This document shows, piece after piece, positions 53,749 to 62,790 of a stretch of DNA of 64,000 nucleotides. This stretch comes from Paenibacillus sp. JDR-2 (GTDB lineage Bacteria; Bacillota; Bacilli; Paenibacillales; Paenibacillaceae), in assembly GCF_000023585.1 (NCBI RefSeq), contig NC_012914.1:1374501-1438500 (forward strand). The letters run 5' to 3'. Under the pieces are notes generated by a model. The model was not told the DNA's origin and made no database searches. It saw only the letters and a list, made by a program, of their open reading frames with translations. A program made the position numbers and the translations under genes. The stretch's first letter is position 1. Each line of letters begins with the position of its first letter.

Positions 53749-55361
53749 ATGGATCAAACGATTAGACAAGCGATTGTAAGGGGAGAAACTTCCCTTGGCA
53801 TCGAATTTGGATCCACGCGAATCAAGGCTGTACTGATTGATTGCAATTTTGAAACCATCGGATCCAGCAGCTATGCGTGGGAAAATCAATTGATCGACGG
53901 TTATTGGACCTACAATCTCAATGAAATGATTAACGGATTGCAAGAAACCTACCACCAGTTAAAACAAGAAGTTCAGAACAAATATGGTGTAATCATACAA
54001 AAAATCGGATCAATCGGATGTTCGGCCATGATGCAGGGCTATATTTCAATTGATCAAGCAGGGGAGCTGTTGGTCCCGTTCCGTACATGGCGCAATGCAA
54101 CAACGGGAACAGCCGCATCGGAACTAACCGAGAAATTCCGGTTTAAAATTCCTCAGCGCTGGAGTATCGCACATTTGTATCAAGCAATTTTGAATGATGA
54201 AAAGCATGTCCATAACATTGATTATATTACGACTTTGTCGGGTTACATTCATTGGCTGTTGACTGGCAGCAAGGCTCTTGGTATCGGGGATGCCTCGGGT
54301 ATGTTTCCAATCGATGAGTCTGCACAGCAATATAATGAGGATATGGTGAAACAGTTTGCTGATTTAATTGCCGATAAAGAATACCCGTGGACACTTAAAA
54401 GTATTTTACCTAGAGTTTACACTGCAGGTGAACATGCCGGATATCTCAGTGAATCTGGCGCCCGGCTATTAGATCCATCAGGCAACCTGCAAGCAGGCAT
54501 TCCGCTATGTCCTCCGGAAGGCGATGAGGAACGGGCATGGTTGCTACGAATAGTGTCAAAAAGCGTACCGGCAACATTTCCGTAGGTACGTCGATTTTCG
54601 CCATGATCGTTCTGGAGAAAGATTTATCCGCGGTGCACCCTGAGATTGACATAGTGACTACGCCTGAGGGCAGCCCAGTCGGCATGGTTCTTGCTAATAA
54701 CTGCTCCAGCGATATTAATGCATGGCTCGGCTTGTTTCGCGAATTTCATGAAGCAATGGGATTGGAGCCCGATATGAACCAGTTATTCAGCGTTCTGTTC
54801 AACAAAGCGCTGGAAGCAGATGCTGATGGCGGCGGCCTGTTGAGTTACGGGTACTATTCAGGCGAGAACATTACCGGGCTTGTAAAAGGCCGTCCGCTGT
54901 TCGTTCGCTCTCCAGAAAGCAGCTTCAATCTAGCTAATTTTATGAGAGTCCATCTGTTTAGCGCGTTTGCTGCATTAAGGCTCGGGATGGATATATTGAC
55001 ACAGAAGGAGCATGTCACGATTGACCGTATCTTGGCGCATGGCGGACTGTTTAAAACGCCGCTAGTCGGTCAAAAAATGTGTGCCGCAGCACTGAATATT
55101 CCTGTTTCGGTCATGTCTACGGCTGGTGAAGGCGGCGCATGGGGAATGGCAGTTTTGGCATCCTATCTGGTTAATAAGGGGCAGGATGAGGGTTTGGTGA
55201 ATTATCTTGCAACTAAAGTGTTCAAGGATGCAGAAGGACTAGAGGTTTATCCTGACAGAGTGGATGTGAATGGTTTTGCTTTGTTTCTGGAGCGGTACAC
55301 GGAAGGACTGCCAATCGAGCAGGCAGCGGTAGAACATTTTGCGGAAAATTGGAAGGAATAA
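53749..55361 (+). pseudogene. FGGY-family pentulokinase (xylulokinase-like), single-base frameshift
   Basis: ATG behind AGAGGAAG. The first frame (53749-54585) carries the FGGY N-terminal half from [13 protein letters not shown] through P-L-C-P-P-E-G-D. The second frame (54537-55361) resumes with G-T-G-M-V-A-T-N and runs to the end. The expected join is D-A-G-T-G-M, so one base appears missing near 54526 (GATG-AGG). Restored, it is about 537 residues, normal for this kinase subfamily. It phosphorylates a ketopentose; the XylR-type operator upstream favours xylulose. The downstream frame contains C-terminal ATPase-domain motifs ([17 protein letters not shown]). As written, the kinase would be split and inactive. 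Confidence 0.85.
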
Positions 55362-55387
55362 GATACGTGAAACTTTAGTTCAAAGAT

Positions 55388-55436
55388 ACAGCGACAGTCC
55401 AGGACTTCATTTCCTTGTCCTTGGCTGTCGCTGTTT
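55388..55436. terminator. terminator between kinase and hxlB
   Basis: ACAGCGACAG/CTGTCGCTGT with an inner CCAGGAC/GTCCTTGG pairing; followed by T3 in the plus direction. Confidence 0.7.
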
Positions 55437-55465
55437 CAATTCTAGGCTTCACGGCGGCCCAGCTG

Positions 55466-56017
55466 CTATTCCAGGTTCGCGTGATTGTTGTACATGGCCG
55501 TACCTTGCAGCTTCTGCTGCTGCATCAGATTCAGGACGATCGTATCCAGCAGAAGCAGAAGGCTTTGCTCGAACAAGGTGCCCATCGGCTGGCTGGAGCC
55601 TCCGGAAGTGCTGTCTTTGGTGACGGCAGGGATTGTTACCCGGGAGGATGCTGCGGCGCCTAAGGTTGATTCCGGCATAATGGTCACAACGCCAACGGCT
55701 GCGCCGATGCTTTGGGCTTTGGCCGCCATGCTTGTCAGCGTTTTGGTCTCGCCGGAGCCCGAGCCGATGAGCAGCAGATCCCCTTCGGCAATGCCCGGCG
55801 TAACGGTCTCGCCTACGACGTAAGCGCGGAAGCCCATATGCATCAGGCGCATGGCAAATGCCCGCATCATCAGCCCGGAACGTCCGGCACCGGCAACGAA
55901 AATTTTGTCCGCTTCCGTTATCCGCTTCGTTAGAGCTTCGATCTCGCTAGGCTTAACGGCCTCAAGCGTGCGTTCCAGCTCTTGAAGAATGGAGGAAGCT
56001 GCGCTCAGCGTACTCAT
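55466..56017 (-). CDS. hxlB: 6-phospho-3-hexuloisomerase
   Basis: 183 residues with a SIS (sugar isomerase) domain: the V-A-G-A-G-R-S-G-L loop near 42-50 and the G-S-G-S-G-E-T phosphate-binding loop near 84-90. It converts hexulose 6-phosphate to fructose 6-phosphate, the second step of the ribulose monophosphate route that removes formaldehyde. Six bases separate it from hxlA upstream, and the ribosome site overlaps the hxlA stop, so the two are one operon. Confidence 0.95.
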   Translation of the reverse strand: MSTLSAASSILQELERTLEAVKPSEIEALTKRITEADKIFVAGAGRSGLMMRAFAMRLMHMGFRAYVVGETVTPGIAEGDLLLIGSGSGETKTLTSMAAKAQSIGAAVGVVTIMPESTLGAAASSRVTIPAVTKDSTSGGSSQPMGTLFEQSLLLLLDTIVLNLMQQQKLQGTAMYNNHANLE

Positions 56018-56023
56018 TGGTTA

Positions 56024-56653
56024 TTACCCTTTGATCAGCTGCTGCATTTGAGCGGCAACCGCCTGCTTGTCCTCGGCGCCGGTAATGCCGCCGCCTACGA
56101 TAACCAGATCCGGCTGGGCGCGGATGACTTCCGGCAGGGTTTGAAGCTTGATGCCGCCTGCGATCGCGGTTTTTGCCTGCTTCACGACGCGTTTAATCGT
56201 AGCCAGATCCTCGAACGAGTTTTTGCCGTCTGCCTGATGATCGTAACCGGAATGAACGCAGATATAATCAACGCCAAGGTTATCGATTTCCGCCGCGCGC
56301 GCGGCAATGTCTTTTACGTTGATCATGTCGACCATAATCTTTTTGTTCTGTTTGCGGGCTTCATCAACCGCGCCTTTAATCGTGGAATCGTCGGATACGC
56401 CAAGAACGGTGATAATGTCGGCGCCTGCTTCGGAAGCCTTCATCACTTCATAACCGCCGGCATCCATAATTTTCAGGTCGGCCAGTACTTTAAGCGACGG
56501 GAATTCGTCTTTGATTTCTTTAACGGCGCGAAGCCCTTCGTTAATGACAACGGGGGTGCCAATCTCAACGATATCGATATAAGGGGCAACCTCTTTTACG
56601 ACTTCCTTTGCCTCCGGGATGTTAACCAGGTCAAGTGCCAATTGCAGTTCCAT
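56024..56653 (-). CDS. hxlA: 3-hexulose-6-phosphate synthase
   Basis: 209 residues, ATG behind AAAGGAGAG. An orotidine-decarboxylase-type TIM barrel with D-L-K-I-M-D-A-G (about 59-66) and the phosphate-binding A-G-G-I-K and G-G-G-I-T loops. It joins formaldehyde to ribulose 5-phosphate. First gene of the hxlAB operon. Upstream lies an inverted repeat that is probably the HxlR site. Confidence 0.96.
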   Translation of the reverse strand: MELQLALDLVNIPEAKEVVKEVAPYIDIVEIGTPVVINEGLRAVKEIKDEFPSLKVLADLKIMDAGGYEVMKASEAGADIITVLGVSDDSTIKGAVDEARKQNKKIMVDMINVKDIAARAAEIDNLGVDYICVHSGYDHQADGKNSFEDLATIKRVVKQAKTAIAGGIKLQTLPEVIRAQPDLVIVGGGITGAEDKQAVAAQMQQLIKG

Positions 56654-56728
56654 AATAGGAATCTCTCCTTTATTTTGGGTGTTGAAAGCGATGAGTTCAT
56701 ATTAGGGCGATACCGAATTTAATGGAAG

Positions 56729-56752
56729 TACGCACTTTCAAGTAAGTCCGTA
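56729..56752 (-). promoter_or_regulatory. candidate HxlR operator upstream of hxlA
   Basis: TACGCACTT/AAGTCCGTA near-perfect inverted repeat with a 6-nt spacer. On the minus strand it is followed one base later by TTCCAT, 17 nt, and TAATAT, a weak -35 with a good -10, fitting an activator bound next to the -35. In B. subtilis HxlR activates hxlAB. Confidence 0.65.
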
Positions 56753-56775
56753 TCCTGCAGGAAACTATGAAGCGC

Positions 56776-56812
56776 AAAAAAGCAGACTCCATGCGGAGTC
56801 TGCCGGTTTTTA
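56776..56812 (-). terminator. terminator after hxlR
   Basis: GCAGACTCC/GGAGTCTGC stem, 4-nt loop, followed on the minus strand by T6. Confidence 0.88.
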
Positions 56813-56828
56813 TGGAGAAATATAAGGT

Positions 56829-57224
56829 TTAAATTTCTGCTGCTTGAAGGGAATTCGGCTTAGAGTCCGATGTTCTGCCCAGTACCTCTTCGCCATAATG
56901 CTTGCCCCAGTTGTACATCAGCTTCAGGATCGGCACGAGGCTTTCTCCATGCGGAGTCAGCTTATATTCGACCTTCGGCGGAACTACCGGATAGACGGTC
57001 CGTTCGACAAGCTGATCCTCCTCCAGCTCGCGGAGCTGGTTCGTCAGAATCTTTTGCGTGATATGGGGAATGAGCTTTTGCAGCTCGCTGAACCGTTTTG
57101 TGCCGTCAATGCCCAGATGCCAGAGGATGATAAGCTTCCATTTGCCTCCGATTAAGGCAAGGGTTAGTTCTTTTTCACAGTTGATTTGATCAATCTCAAT
57201 TCGGGAACGAATATCTTTCGCCAA
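56829..57224 (-). CDS. hxlR: HxlR-family transcriptional regulator
   Basis: 131 residues from the TTG at 57224, eight bases after GGAGGT; the frame is open to 57257 but that would place the ribosome site inside the gene. One winged helix-turn-helix domain: a conserved Cys in N-C-E-K-E-L, then [25 protein letters not shown] and the wing Y-K-L-T-P-H-G. The adjacent hxlAB operon makes a formaldehyde-responsive activator the best guess. Confidence 0.9.
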   Translation of the reverse strand: MAKDIRSRIEIDQINCEKELTLALIGGKWKLIILWHLGIDGTKRFSELQKLIPHITQKILTNQLRELEEDQLVERTVYPVVPPKVEYKLTPHGESLVPILKLMYNWGKHYGEEVLGRTSDSKPNSLQAAEI

Positions 57225-57370
57225 TTTTAAGCACCTCCACATAGCTAACCGTGTCACAATAGATTACAAGATTATCGGGTTCATGTCTATTAAAGATGAT
57301 GTCGAAAAATATCGGTTTATGGTATGATCGAAATTATTGCCTATATTATGGTAAAAAAGGTGGAAAACAA

Positions 57371-58843
57371 ATGGATTATATGGAGACCCTGCACCGGAGA
57401 AACAAGCTGCTTGTGAATATTATATGGGTCATGCTGTTACTCGGCGTAGCCGTTGATTTTCTGACCGGAGCCGGGATGGATTCGATTATCGTGCTCGCTA
57501 TTGTAGGTACGCTTACCTGCGGCGCCACCACGATTCTGGTCTATAAACGCTGGTTAACAAACTATATTATGTATTTCATTTCAACGATTGTTACCGTGCT
57601 TACGTTGCTGTTATTGTTAACCGGACCGATTATTACGACTTATTTTCTTGTTTATGTAAATCTTGCTATTATGACGCTTTACGGCAACTCCAAGGCAATT
57701 GGCTATTCAGGGTTAATGGGCGTTCTTCTGACGGTTTATTGTTACATAAGTCCCGACAAGATCGAGATTTTTGGCAATAACGCTCCAACCACAATGTTTA
57801 TGTATTTCTTTATGGTGGCGGTTCCGCTATACGTATCGACCAAATTCAGCGAGCGGCTGCAGCATAATATTATCGAGCAAGGCGAGCAGGCGATGCTGGA
57901 AAACAAACGGTCGCTTGAGCTTGTCGGACAAGTCTCTTCCTCGGCTGGGCAGCTGAATTCGTTCAGCACGAACTTGAAAGCCAATATGACAACGGCCGGT
58001 TCGATTTCCAAGGAGGTAACTTCGGCCTTCTCGGAAATTACGTCAAGCATGGAAGCTCAAACGTCCAGCATGAATGATATCAGCGAAGCGATCCGCCATA
58101 TCGAAGCTTCCGTGTCCTCGCTTGCGGACCGTTCTACGGAGATGAAGGGGTTGTCGGCAAGCTCCGCTCTGTTAACCAAAGCCGGAAGCGAAGGAACCTC
58201 CGATCTTGAGCACGAGATGAAGCGGGTTAACGAGACGATCGATTCCTCCGTACAGCTTATGAATGAGCTTGGCGAACAGAATACGAGCATCAGCGAGATT
58301 GTGGCTACCATTAAGCATATTTCCACGCAGACGAACCTGCTGGCTTTGAACGCGGCAATTGAAGCCGCGCGCGCAGGCGAGCATGGCAAAGGCTTTGCGG
58401 TTGTCTCCCATGAAATCCGCAAATTGGCCGAGACATCGCAGCAATCAACGGAACAAATTGAGCAAATATTGGAGAGCATCCGTACGAAGACGATTCTGGC
58501 GGCGGAGCAGGTGCTCGAAGGGCAGCAGTCCGTTGTTGGCAGTACGGCCGCAGCCCGCAAGGTAGCCGATGTCATGCGGGCTTTGGCGTCTGACGCCAAT
58601 AAGCTCGAGAGCCATTCGGGTGAGGTCGACTATTCGGCGGAGCAGCTCCAGGAGCAATATACGAGGATTACCGGCCAGATCGTATCGATTGCCGGTTCCA
58701 CGGAGCAGAATATGGCAGCAATCCAGGAAATGTCGGCCAGCATGACGACGCAGGACAGCCGGATTGTTGAGATTGTCGAGAGCTTCCTGCAGCTGGACAA
58801 GTTAACCTCCAATCTGAACGAGATGACCGAACGAAAACAATAA
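57371..58843 (+). CDS. methyl-accepting chemotaxis protein with six-segment membrane domain
   Basis: 490 residues from the ATG at 57371, with AAAAGGTGG upstream; an in-frame ATG at 57296 has no ribosome site. Six hydrophobic segments fill residues about 10-160, with almost no extracellular domain and no HAMP. The rest is a cytoplasmic coiled-coil signalling domain whose hairpin tip reads [20 protein letters not shown] (about 345). It should signal to CheA/CheW, sensing something in the membrane or cytoplasm. No chemotaxis genes are adjacent. Confidence 0.9.
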   Translation: MDYMETLHRRNKLLVNIIWVMLLLGVAVDFLTGAGMDSIIVLAIVGTLTCGATTILVYKRWLTNYIMYFISTIVTVLTLLLLLTGPIITTYFLVYVNLAIMTLYGNSKAIGYSGLMGVLLTVYCYISPDKIEIFGNNAPTTMFMYFFMVAVPLYVSTKFSERLQHNIIEQGEQAMLENKRSLELVGQVSSSAGQLNSFSTNLKANMTTAGSISKEVTSAFSEITSSMEAQTSSMNDISEAIRHIEASVSSLADRSTEMKGLSASSALLTKAGSEGTSDLEHEMKRVNETIDSSVQLMNELGEQNTSISEIVATIKHISTQTNLLALNAAIEAARAGEHGKGFAVVSHEIRKLAETSQQSTEQIEQILESIRTKTILAAEQVLEGQQSVVGSTAAARKVADVMRALASDANKLESHSGEVDYSAEQLQEQYTRITGQIVSIAGSTEQNMAAIQEMSASMTTQDSRIVEIVESFLQLDKLTSNLNEMTERKQ

Positions 58844-58921
58844 AATGCTAGAAATATTAATATAAATAACAAAAAAATGGTATTTTCAATTTGTTCATTG
58901 TCGATTATATTGAGAATTATT

Positions 58922-58960
58922 CAGGCCTTCCCCGTCATGTCAAAGATCGGAGAAGGCCTT
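58922..58960 (+). terminator. hairpin after chemoreceptor gene, possible weak terminator
   Basis: AGGCCTTCcCCG/CGGaGAAGGCCT stem with a 13-nt loop; only a short T tail. Confidence 0.55.
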
Positions 58961-58996
58961 ATTGCGCTCGGCAAATGGACAAACGGAGATGATAAC

Positions 58997-59212
58997 GTGG
59001 TAGTTTTCATTTCGCTTATATTCATTATTGCAGGAGTTATGGGATGGCTATTTCCGTCTTTGAGTTGGCATATGAAGCATGGATGGGCCGTGGACGGCAA
59101 CTCGGGTCCAAGCGATAACTATATCTTTTTCAGCAGATTTGGAGCCGTAATCGTACTAGGATGGGGAATTTATATTCTAATTACCGGAGATTTGGGCAAG
59201 CTCAGTTCATAG
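58997..59212 (+). CDS. small membrane protein, DUF6199-like
   Basis: 71 residues from the GTG at 58997, with CGGAGAT eight bases upstream. The frame is open to 58877, but that earlier part overlaps the hairpin at 58922-58960 and has no ribosome site. Two membrane segments enclose a W-H-M-K-H-G-W-A-V-D loop and a P-S-D-N-Y-I-F-F-S-R-F-G stretch, the pattern of the DUF6199 family, whose function is unknown. Confidence 0.65.
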   Translation: MVVFISLIFIIAGVMGWLFPSLSWHMKHGWAVDGNSGPSDNYIFFSRFGAVIVLGWGIYILITGDLGKLSS

Positions 59213-59231
59213 AAGAGGCGAGGGAATTAGG

Positions 59232-59834
59232 ATGAGAAGAGTACCTATGGAACGGCCAACGGATCACTACGATGCCCGTTTATTCAAGATTGACGAGCAG
59301 CTCTGCGCATTGCTTGAAGAACGAAGAGAGGTCTCGAACCACAATCCGGGATTTCCGCCCTTTAAAAGCATTGAGAGCTGGGCTGACCGGTATCACCTGT
59401 ACCCGGATTTGTTGAAGTCCATATTCAGCATATTATTGAATGAAGAGGTTTATCTGCCGTTAGTTGAGCCATCGGGCTTTCGCAAGCATCTGCCCGTTCT
59501 CCGGTGCGCGGAGAGCGGAGGCAAAGTCTATACCTTGTCCGGTATAAGACAATATGAGAATGCAAGCGTCGTAAACCTGAGCATACATGGAGACTACCGG
59601 GAACGTGAAAATGAAGCAATGCGAACGCATACTTATATCGAGCTTGAGCTGGGTGAAGGTTATCATTGTTATGTGGACCAGGGAACAAGCTCCGGGGGGA
59701 ATTCCGCCTACGGCTTTGTTGTTTCTCCCGCTCTGCCGGACGATCTTGCCGGAATTACCTTTGTTTTCAGCGAATACGAAAGGCCGTTAAAGAGGAAGCC
59801 GATAGGCATCGAGATTGTTTTTCGGATGGAATAA
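59232..59834 (+). CDS. hypothetical protein with chorismate-mutase-like N-terminal helix
   Basis: 200 residues, ATG behind GAGGGAATTAGG. The N-terminal part, Y-D-A-R-L-F-K-I-D-E-Q-L-C-A-L-L-E-E-R-R, resembles the first helix of chorismate-mutase-type proteins, but the rest is a beta-rich domain without the catalytic residues of that family. No signal peptide or membrane segment. It is co-directional with the flanking small genes, 19 bases after the DUF6199-like gene. No function assigned. Confidence 0.75.
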   Translation: MRRVPMERPTDHYDARLFKIDEQLCALLEERREVSNHNPGFPPFKSIESWADRYHLYPDLLKSIFSILLNEEVYLPLVEPSGFRKHLPVLRCAESGGKVYTLSGIRQYENASVVNLSIHGDYRERENEAMRTHTYIELELGEGYHCYVDQGTSSGGNSAYGFVVSPALPDDLAGITFVFSEYERPLKRKPIGIEIVFRME

Positions 59835-59879
59835 TAGACAATGGCCTCACTGGGGAAGTTAACCAGGGAGGTTAGGAAT

Positions 59880-60587
59880 ATGAAAGGGATAATGGCTTTC
59901 ATTATGGCTATGCTGCTCCTTGTCCCTGCGTTTGGGGCGGAGGCTATGCCCAAGCAAGAAGCCGTTCATCAGATGATAAATGCGTTGTTGAGACATAAGT
60001 ATGATCTGGCACAGAGCTATCTTGCCAATGGCGTGAAAATGCCGGAAATTAGAGAAGATAGTCCGGTCATTCAGGTGGAAGGACTTCCATCGACGAAAAA
60101 GGATCAGCGCATCCTGATTGGTTACTTCTGGGATGAAGCGTTTAAGAGCAAACGTATGGCATTTATTTGGGAGCTAACGATAAAGCAAGATCGAATTATT
60201 CGGCTTGATGCCCTATACGATGGAGCCAATCCGCTTGTTAATGAAAACAAAGTCGTAAGGAATTACAGGAATCAGTTCGACCGTCATGTGATGGTTCCCG
60301 GGCAGTTTCCATTTAAGGTGCATAAGGTGCAAGGCGAGATCATAGGCCGGAGGATTACATTGCAATACGAAGATGATGCGAATGATCGTTTTCTTCTTAT
60401 TCAGGCGGAACCGGTTCGGCCAGGAATACCAATCCTGGATTTGCCTAAGCCAATGAAAGCAAAGGGAAGTTTCGAATCCCGGTTTCAAAAGGATGGGATG
60501 CAGTACATGGTGACGCTTGGTCACAAGAGATGGCTGAGTCATGTAAAGGCAGAGGACTTAGGCGATGTTATTGCATCCATGAAGTGA
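59880..60587 (+). CDS. secreted hypothetical protein
   Basis: 235 residues from the ATG at 59880, with GGGAGG upstream; an in-frame start at 59841 would interrupt the signal peptide. The signal peptide covers about 1-23 (cleavage after A-E-A). The mature part is soluble, with alternating charged and hydrophobic stretches and no cysteines noticed. It may form a short operon with the two genes before it. Family not recognised. Confidence 0.75.
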   Translation: MKGIMAFIMAMLLLVPAFGAEAMPKQEAVHQMINALLRHKYDLAQSYLANGVKMPEIREDSPVIQVEGLPSTKKDQRILIGYFWDEAFKSKRMAFIWELTIKQDRIIRLDALYDGANPLVNENKVVRNYRNQFDRHVMVPGQFPFKVHKVQGEIIGRRITLQYEDDANDRFLLIQAEPVRPGIPILDLPKPMKAKGSFESRFQKDGMQYMVTLGHKRWLSHVKAEDLGDVIASMK

Positions 60588-60626
60588 AAAAAGGCCTTAC
60601 CGGTCGAATTCCGGTAAGGCCTTCTT
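60587..60626. terminator. bidirectional terminator
   Basis: AAGGCCTTACCGG/CCGGTAAGGCCTT, 13-bp stem, 7-nt loop, A6 on one side and a T-rich tail on the other; between convergent genes. Confidence 0.92.
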
Positions 60627-60629
60627 CTA

Positions 60630-61511
60630 TTATTGCTGGCGCTCGAGCGCATCGATTCCAAGCGCGATCGATCCGCATAGACCGGCGTTGTCGCCAAGTC
60701 CAGGCGGCACGATATAAGAATCAATGCCTTCACGCAGCGCTTCGTGCGAAGCATAGCCGTTCAGGTTCTTCTGTACTTCCGCGCGGACCAGCGGGAACAG
60801 CTGCTCCTGATGCATAACGCCGCCGCCAAGAATAACCTTCTTCGGAGACAGCAGCAGAATCGCGCTCGAAATGGCTTGGCCGAGATAGAAAGCTTCCATC
60901 TGCCATGCCGGATGGTCCTTCGTCAGCTCGTCAGCCTTCACGCCCCAGCGTTGTCCGATAGCGGGACCTGCCGCCATGCCTTCCAGGCAGTCGCCATGGT
61001 AAGGGCAGAAGCCGGCAAACGTATCCTCCGGGTGTCTGCGGGTAAGCACATGGCCGCCTTCCGGATGCAGCAGGCCATGTACAAGCTTGCCTTCCGTGTA
61101 AACGCCAACGCCGATACCGGTACCTACCGTGTAATAAAGCGCGCTATTAAGCCCTTTTGCCGCGCCCCATTTCGCTTCGCCAAATGCCGCCGCGTTTACG
61201 TCCGTGTCCCAGCCGTAAGGAACGGGAAGCTCGCGCTTCATCGTGCCAAGGAAATCATAGCCGGACCAGCCTGGTTTAGGTGTCGTTGTCACATAGCCGT
61301 AAGTCGGGCTGGAAGGATCGATATCAATAGGACCAAAAGTACCGATTCCGATAGCCTCAACCTGCTTGTCTCGGAAGTAGTTCAGGACTTCGCGCAGCGT
61401 GGAATCCGGATGCTCGGTTGGCAAGCTGATCCGTTCTTCGATTTCACCGTGTTCGTTGCCGATACCGCATACAAACTTTGTTCCGCCTGCTTCAATTGCT
61501 CCAATACGCAA
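60630..61511 (-). CDS. ROK-family fructokinase (ScrK/GmuE type)
   Basis: 293 residues from a TTG, eight bases after AAGGAGG. ATP loop I-E-A-G-G-T-K at 6-12; the zinc-binding ROK signature H-P-E-G-G-H...H...C-P-Y-H-G-D-C-L-E-G lies near 150-180. It phosphorylates fructose to fructose 6-phosphate. The gene lies downstream of manA on the same strand, separated by three tandem repeats, so the two may form an operon that funnels mannose and fructose into glycolysis. Confidence 0.93.
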   Translation of the reverse strand: MRIGAIEAGGTKFVCGIGNEHGEIEERISLPTEHPDSTLREVLNYFRDKQVEAIGIGTFGPIDIDPSSPTYGYVTTTPKPGWSGYDFLGTMKRELPVPYGWDTDVNAAAFGEAKWGAAKGLNSALYYTVGTGIGVGVYTEGKLVHGLLHPEGGHVLTRRHPEDTFAGFCPYHGDCLEGMAAGPAIGQRWGVKADELTKDHPAWQMEAFYLGQAISSAILLLSPKKVILGGGVMHQEQLFPLVRAEVQKNLNGYASHEALREGIDSYIVPPGLGDNAGLCGSIALGIDALERQQ

Positions 61512-61524
61512 GTTCGTTGCCTCC

Positions 61525-61731
61525 TTAAAAGAATTGCCGCACGAACGGCCTAGTTTTTGCCGTACGTGGTAAATCTTGCTTCGTAAGCATAGGTCTTAAA
61601 AGAATTGCCGCACGAACGGCCTAGTTTTTGGCCGTACGTGGTAAATCTTGCTTCGTAAGCATAGGTGTTAAAAGAATTGCCGCACGAACGGCCTAGTTTT
61701 GGCCGTACGTGGTAAATCTTGCTTCGTAAGC
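61525..61731. repeat. three tandem 71-72-bp repeats
   Basis: Copies start at 61525, 61596 and 61668; the third is truncated by about 8 bases. They are nearly identical, differing mainly in the length of a T run and one G. Each contains an inverted repeat ACGAACGGCC/GGCCGTACGT around a T-rich loop (copy 1 has one G fewer). The first copy begins within the ribosome-binding region of the fructokinase gene. Confidence 0.9.
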
Positions 61732-61740
61732 TGTACTATG

Positions 61741-62688
61741 CTATTCGTGCGAAATAATAAGCTCAAGCTGTCCGCGAAGCGTAAAGCTTCCGAAGCCCAG
61801 CGGAATAATGAAATGATCGCCTTTTTTCAGCGGGTAGCTGCCCGTGGAATTCTCCAGCTCGCCAGTTCCGTCAAGGACGCTGCAGATCGTGAATTTAACC
61901 GGCTCCGGGAAGGCCGATTCGCCGCCCGTGTTCCATTTTTGAACCGTAAAGAAGCTGTTGGATACAAAGGTAGTCACCTCGGTACCGCCAACGGTTTCCG
62001 TGGAGAAGGATGTCTCCGCATCCACATGAGGCACGGTAGTAACTTCAATGCCTTTGTCCAGATGAAGCTCGCGCGTCGCGCCTTTATCGTCTTTCCGATC
62101 GTAATCGTAAATCCGGTATGTGGTGTCCGAGCTTTGCTGCGTTTCCAGTACTTGAATGCCTTTGCCAAGCGCGTGGAGAGTGCCGCTAGGGACATAGAAG
62201 AAATCGCCCGGCTTCACGGTTACCTTCGTCAGAAGCTGATTCCACTGGCCTGCGTCAACCATTTGCTTGAATTGCTCTTTCGTAGCCGCGGAATGGCCGT
62301 AAATAATTTCAGCTCCGGGCTCGCAGCCAAGAATATACCAGCACTCGGTCTTGCCAAGCTCGCCGTTCTCGTTCACCTGCGCATAGGCATCATCCGGATG
62401 CACCTGTACGGACAAATCATCCGATGCGTCGAGGATTTTGGTCAGAAGCGGGAATTTAACCGCCTTGGAGCCGAACAGCTGCGGCTGTTGATCCCACAGC
62501 TCGCCAAGCTTAAGCCCTTTGTAAGGACCGTTATGAACAACGCTTTGACCGTTAGGGTGAGCGGAGACTGCCCAGCATTCCCCGGTACGGTCAGACGGAA
62601 TATCGTAATGGAATTGCTCTCTTAATTGCTTGCCGCCCCAAATTCGTTCTTGAAATACAGGTTCCAGGAAAATCGGTTGATTCGCCAA
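61741..62688 (-). CDS. manA: mannose-6-phosphate isomerase, class I
   Basis: 315 residues from the TTG at 62688, seven bases after GGAGGG; the in-frame TTG at 62703 lies before the ribosome site. The length equals Bacillus ManA. Zinc-site motifs: Q-V-H-P-D-D (about 95), G-K-T-E-C-W (about 112), and P-S-G-T-L-H-A-L (about 167-174). It interconverts mannose 6-phosphate and fructose 6-phosphate, which suits the GH38 mannosidase. Divergent from a LacI regulator. Confidence 0.95.
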   Translation of the reverse strand: MANQPIFLEPVFQERIWGGKQLREQFHYDIPSDRTGECWAVSAHPNGQSVVHNGPYKGLKLGELWDQQPQLFGSKAVKFPLLTKILDASDDLSVQVHPDDAYAQVNENGELGKTECWYILGCEPGAEIIYGHSAATKEQFKQMVDAGQWNQLLTKVTVKPGDFFYVPSGTLHALGKGIQVLETQQSSDTTYRIYDYDRKDDKGATRELHLDKGIEVTTVPHVDAETSFSTETVGGTEVTTFVSNSFFTVQKWNTGGESAFPEPVKFTICSVLDGTGELENSTGSYPLKKGDHFIIPLGFGSFTLRGQLELIISHE

Positions 62689-62709
62689 TCTTAATCCCTC
62701 CAAGTCATC

Positions 62710-62728
62710 GTTTACAGCTTTACTAAAC
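62710..62728. promoter_or_regulatory. candidate LacI-family operator between manA and its regulator
   Basis: GTTTAC and CTAAAC flank a 7-nt centre as an imperfect palindrome. It adjoins a TTGACA (62729-62734) that, with TAAATT 18 nt on, could be the regulator's promoter. Confidence 0.45.
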
Positions 62729-62790
62729 TTGACAATATAAACATCTGTAAAGTAAATTGATTATAACATAGGAATAGAGGAAGTTGAAGA

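Noticed and set aside
61525-61731. Possible CRISPR array
   Set aside because: The copies follow one another directly with no variable spacers, and no cas gene is present.
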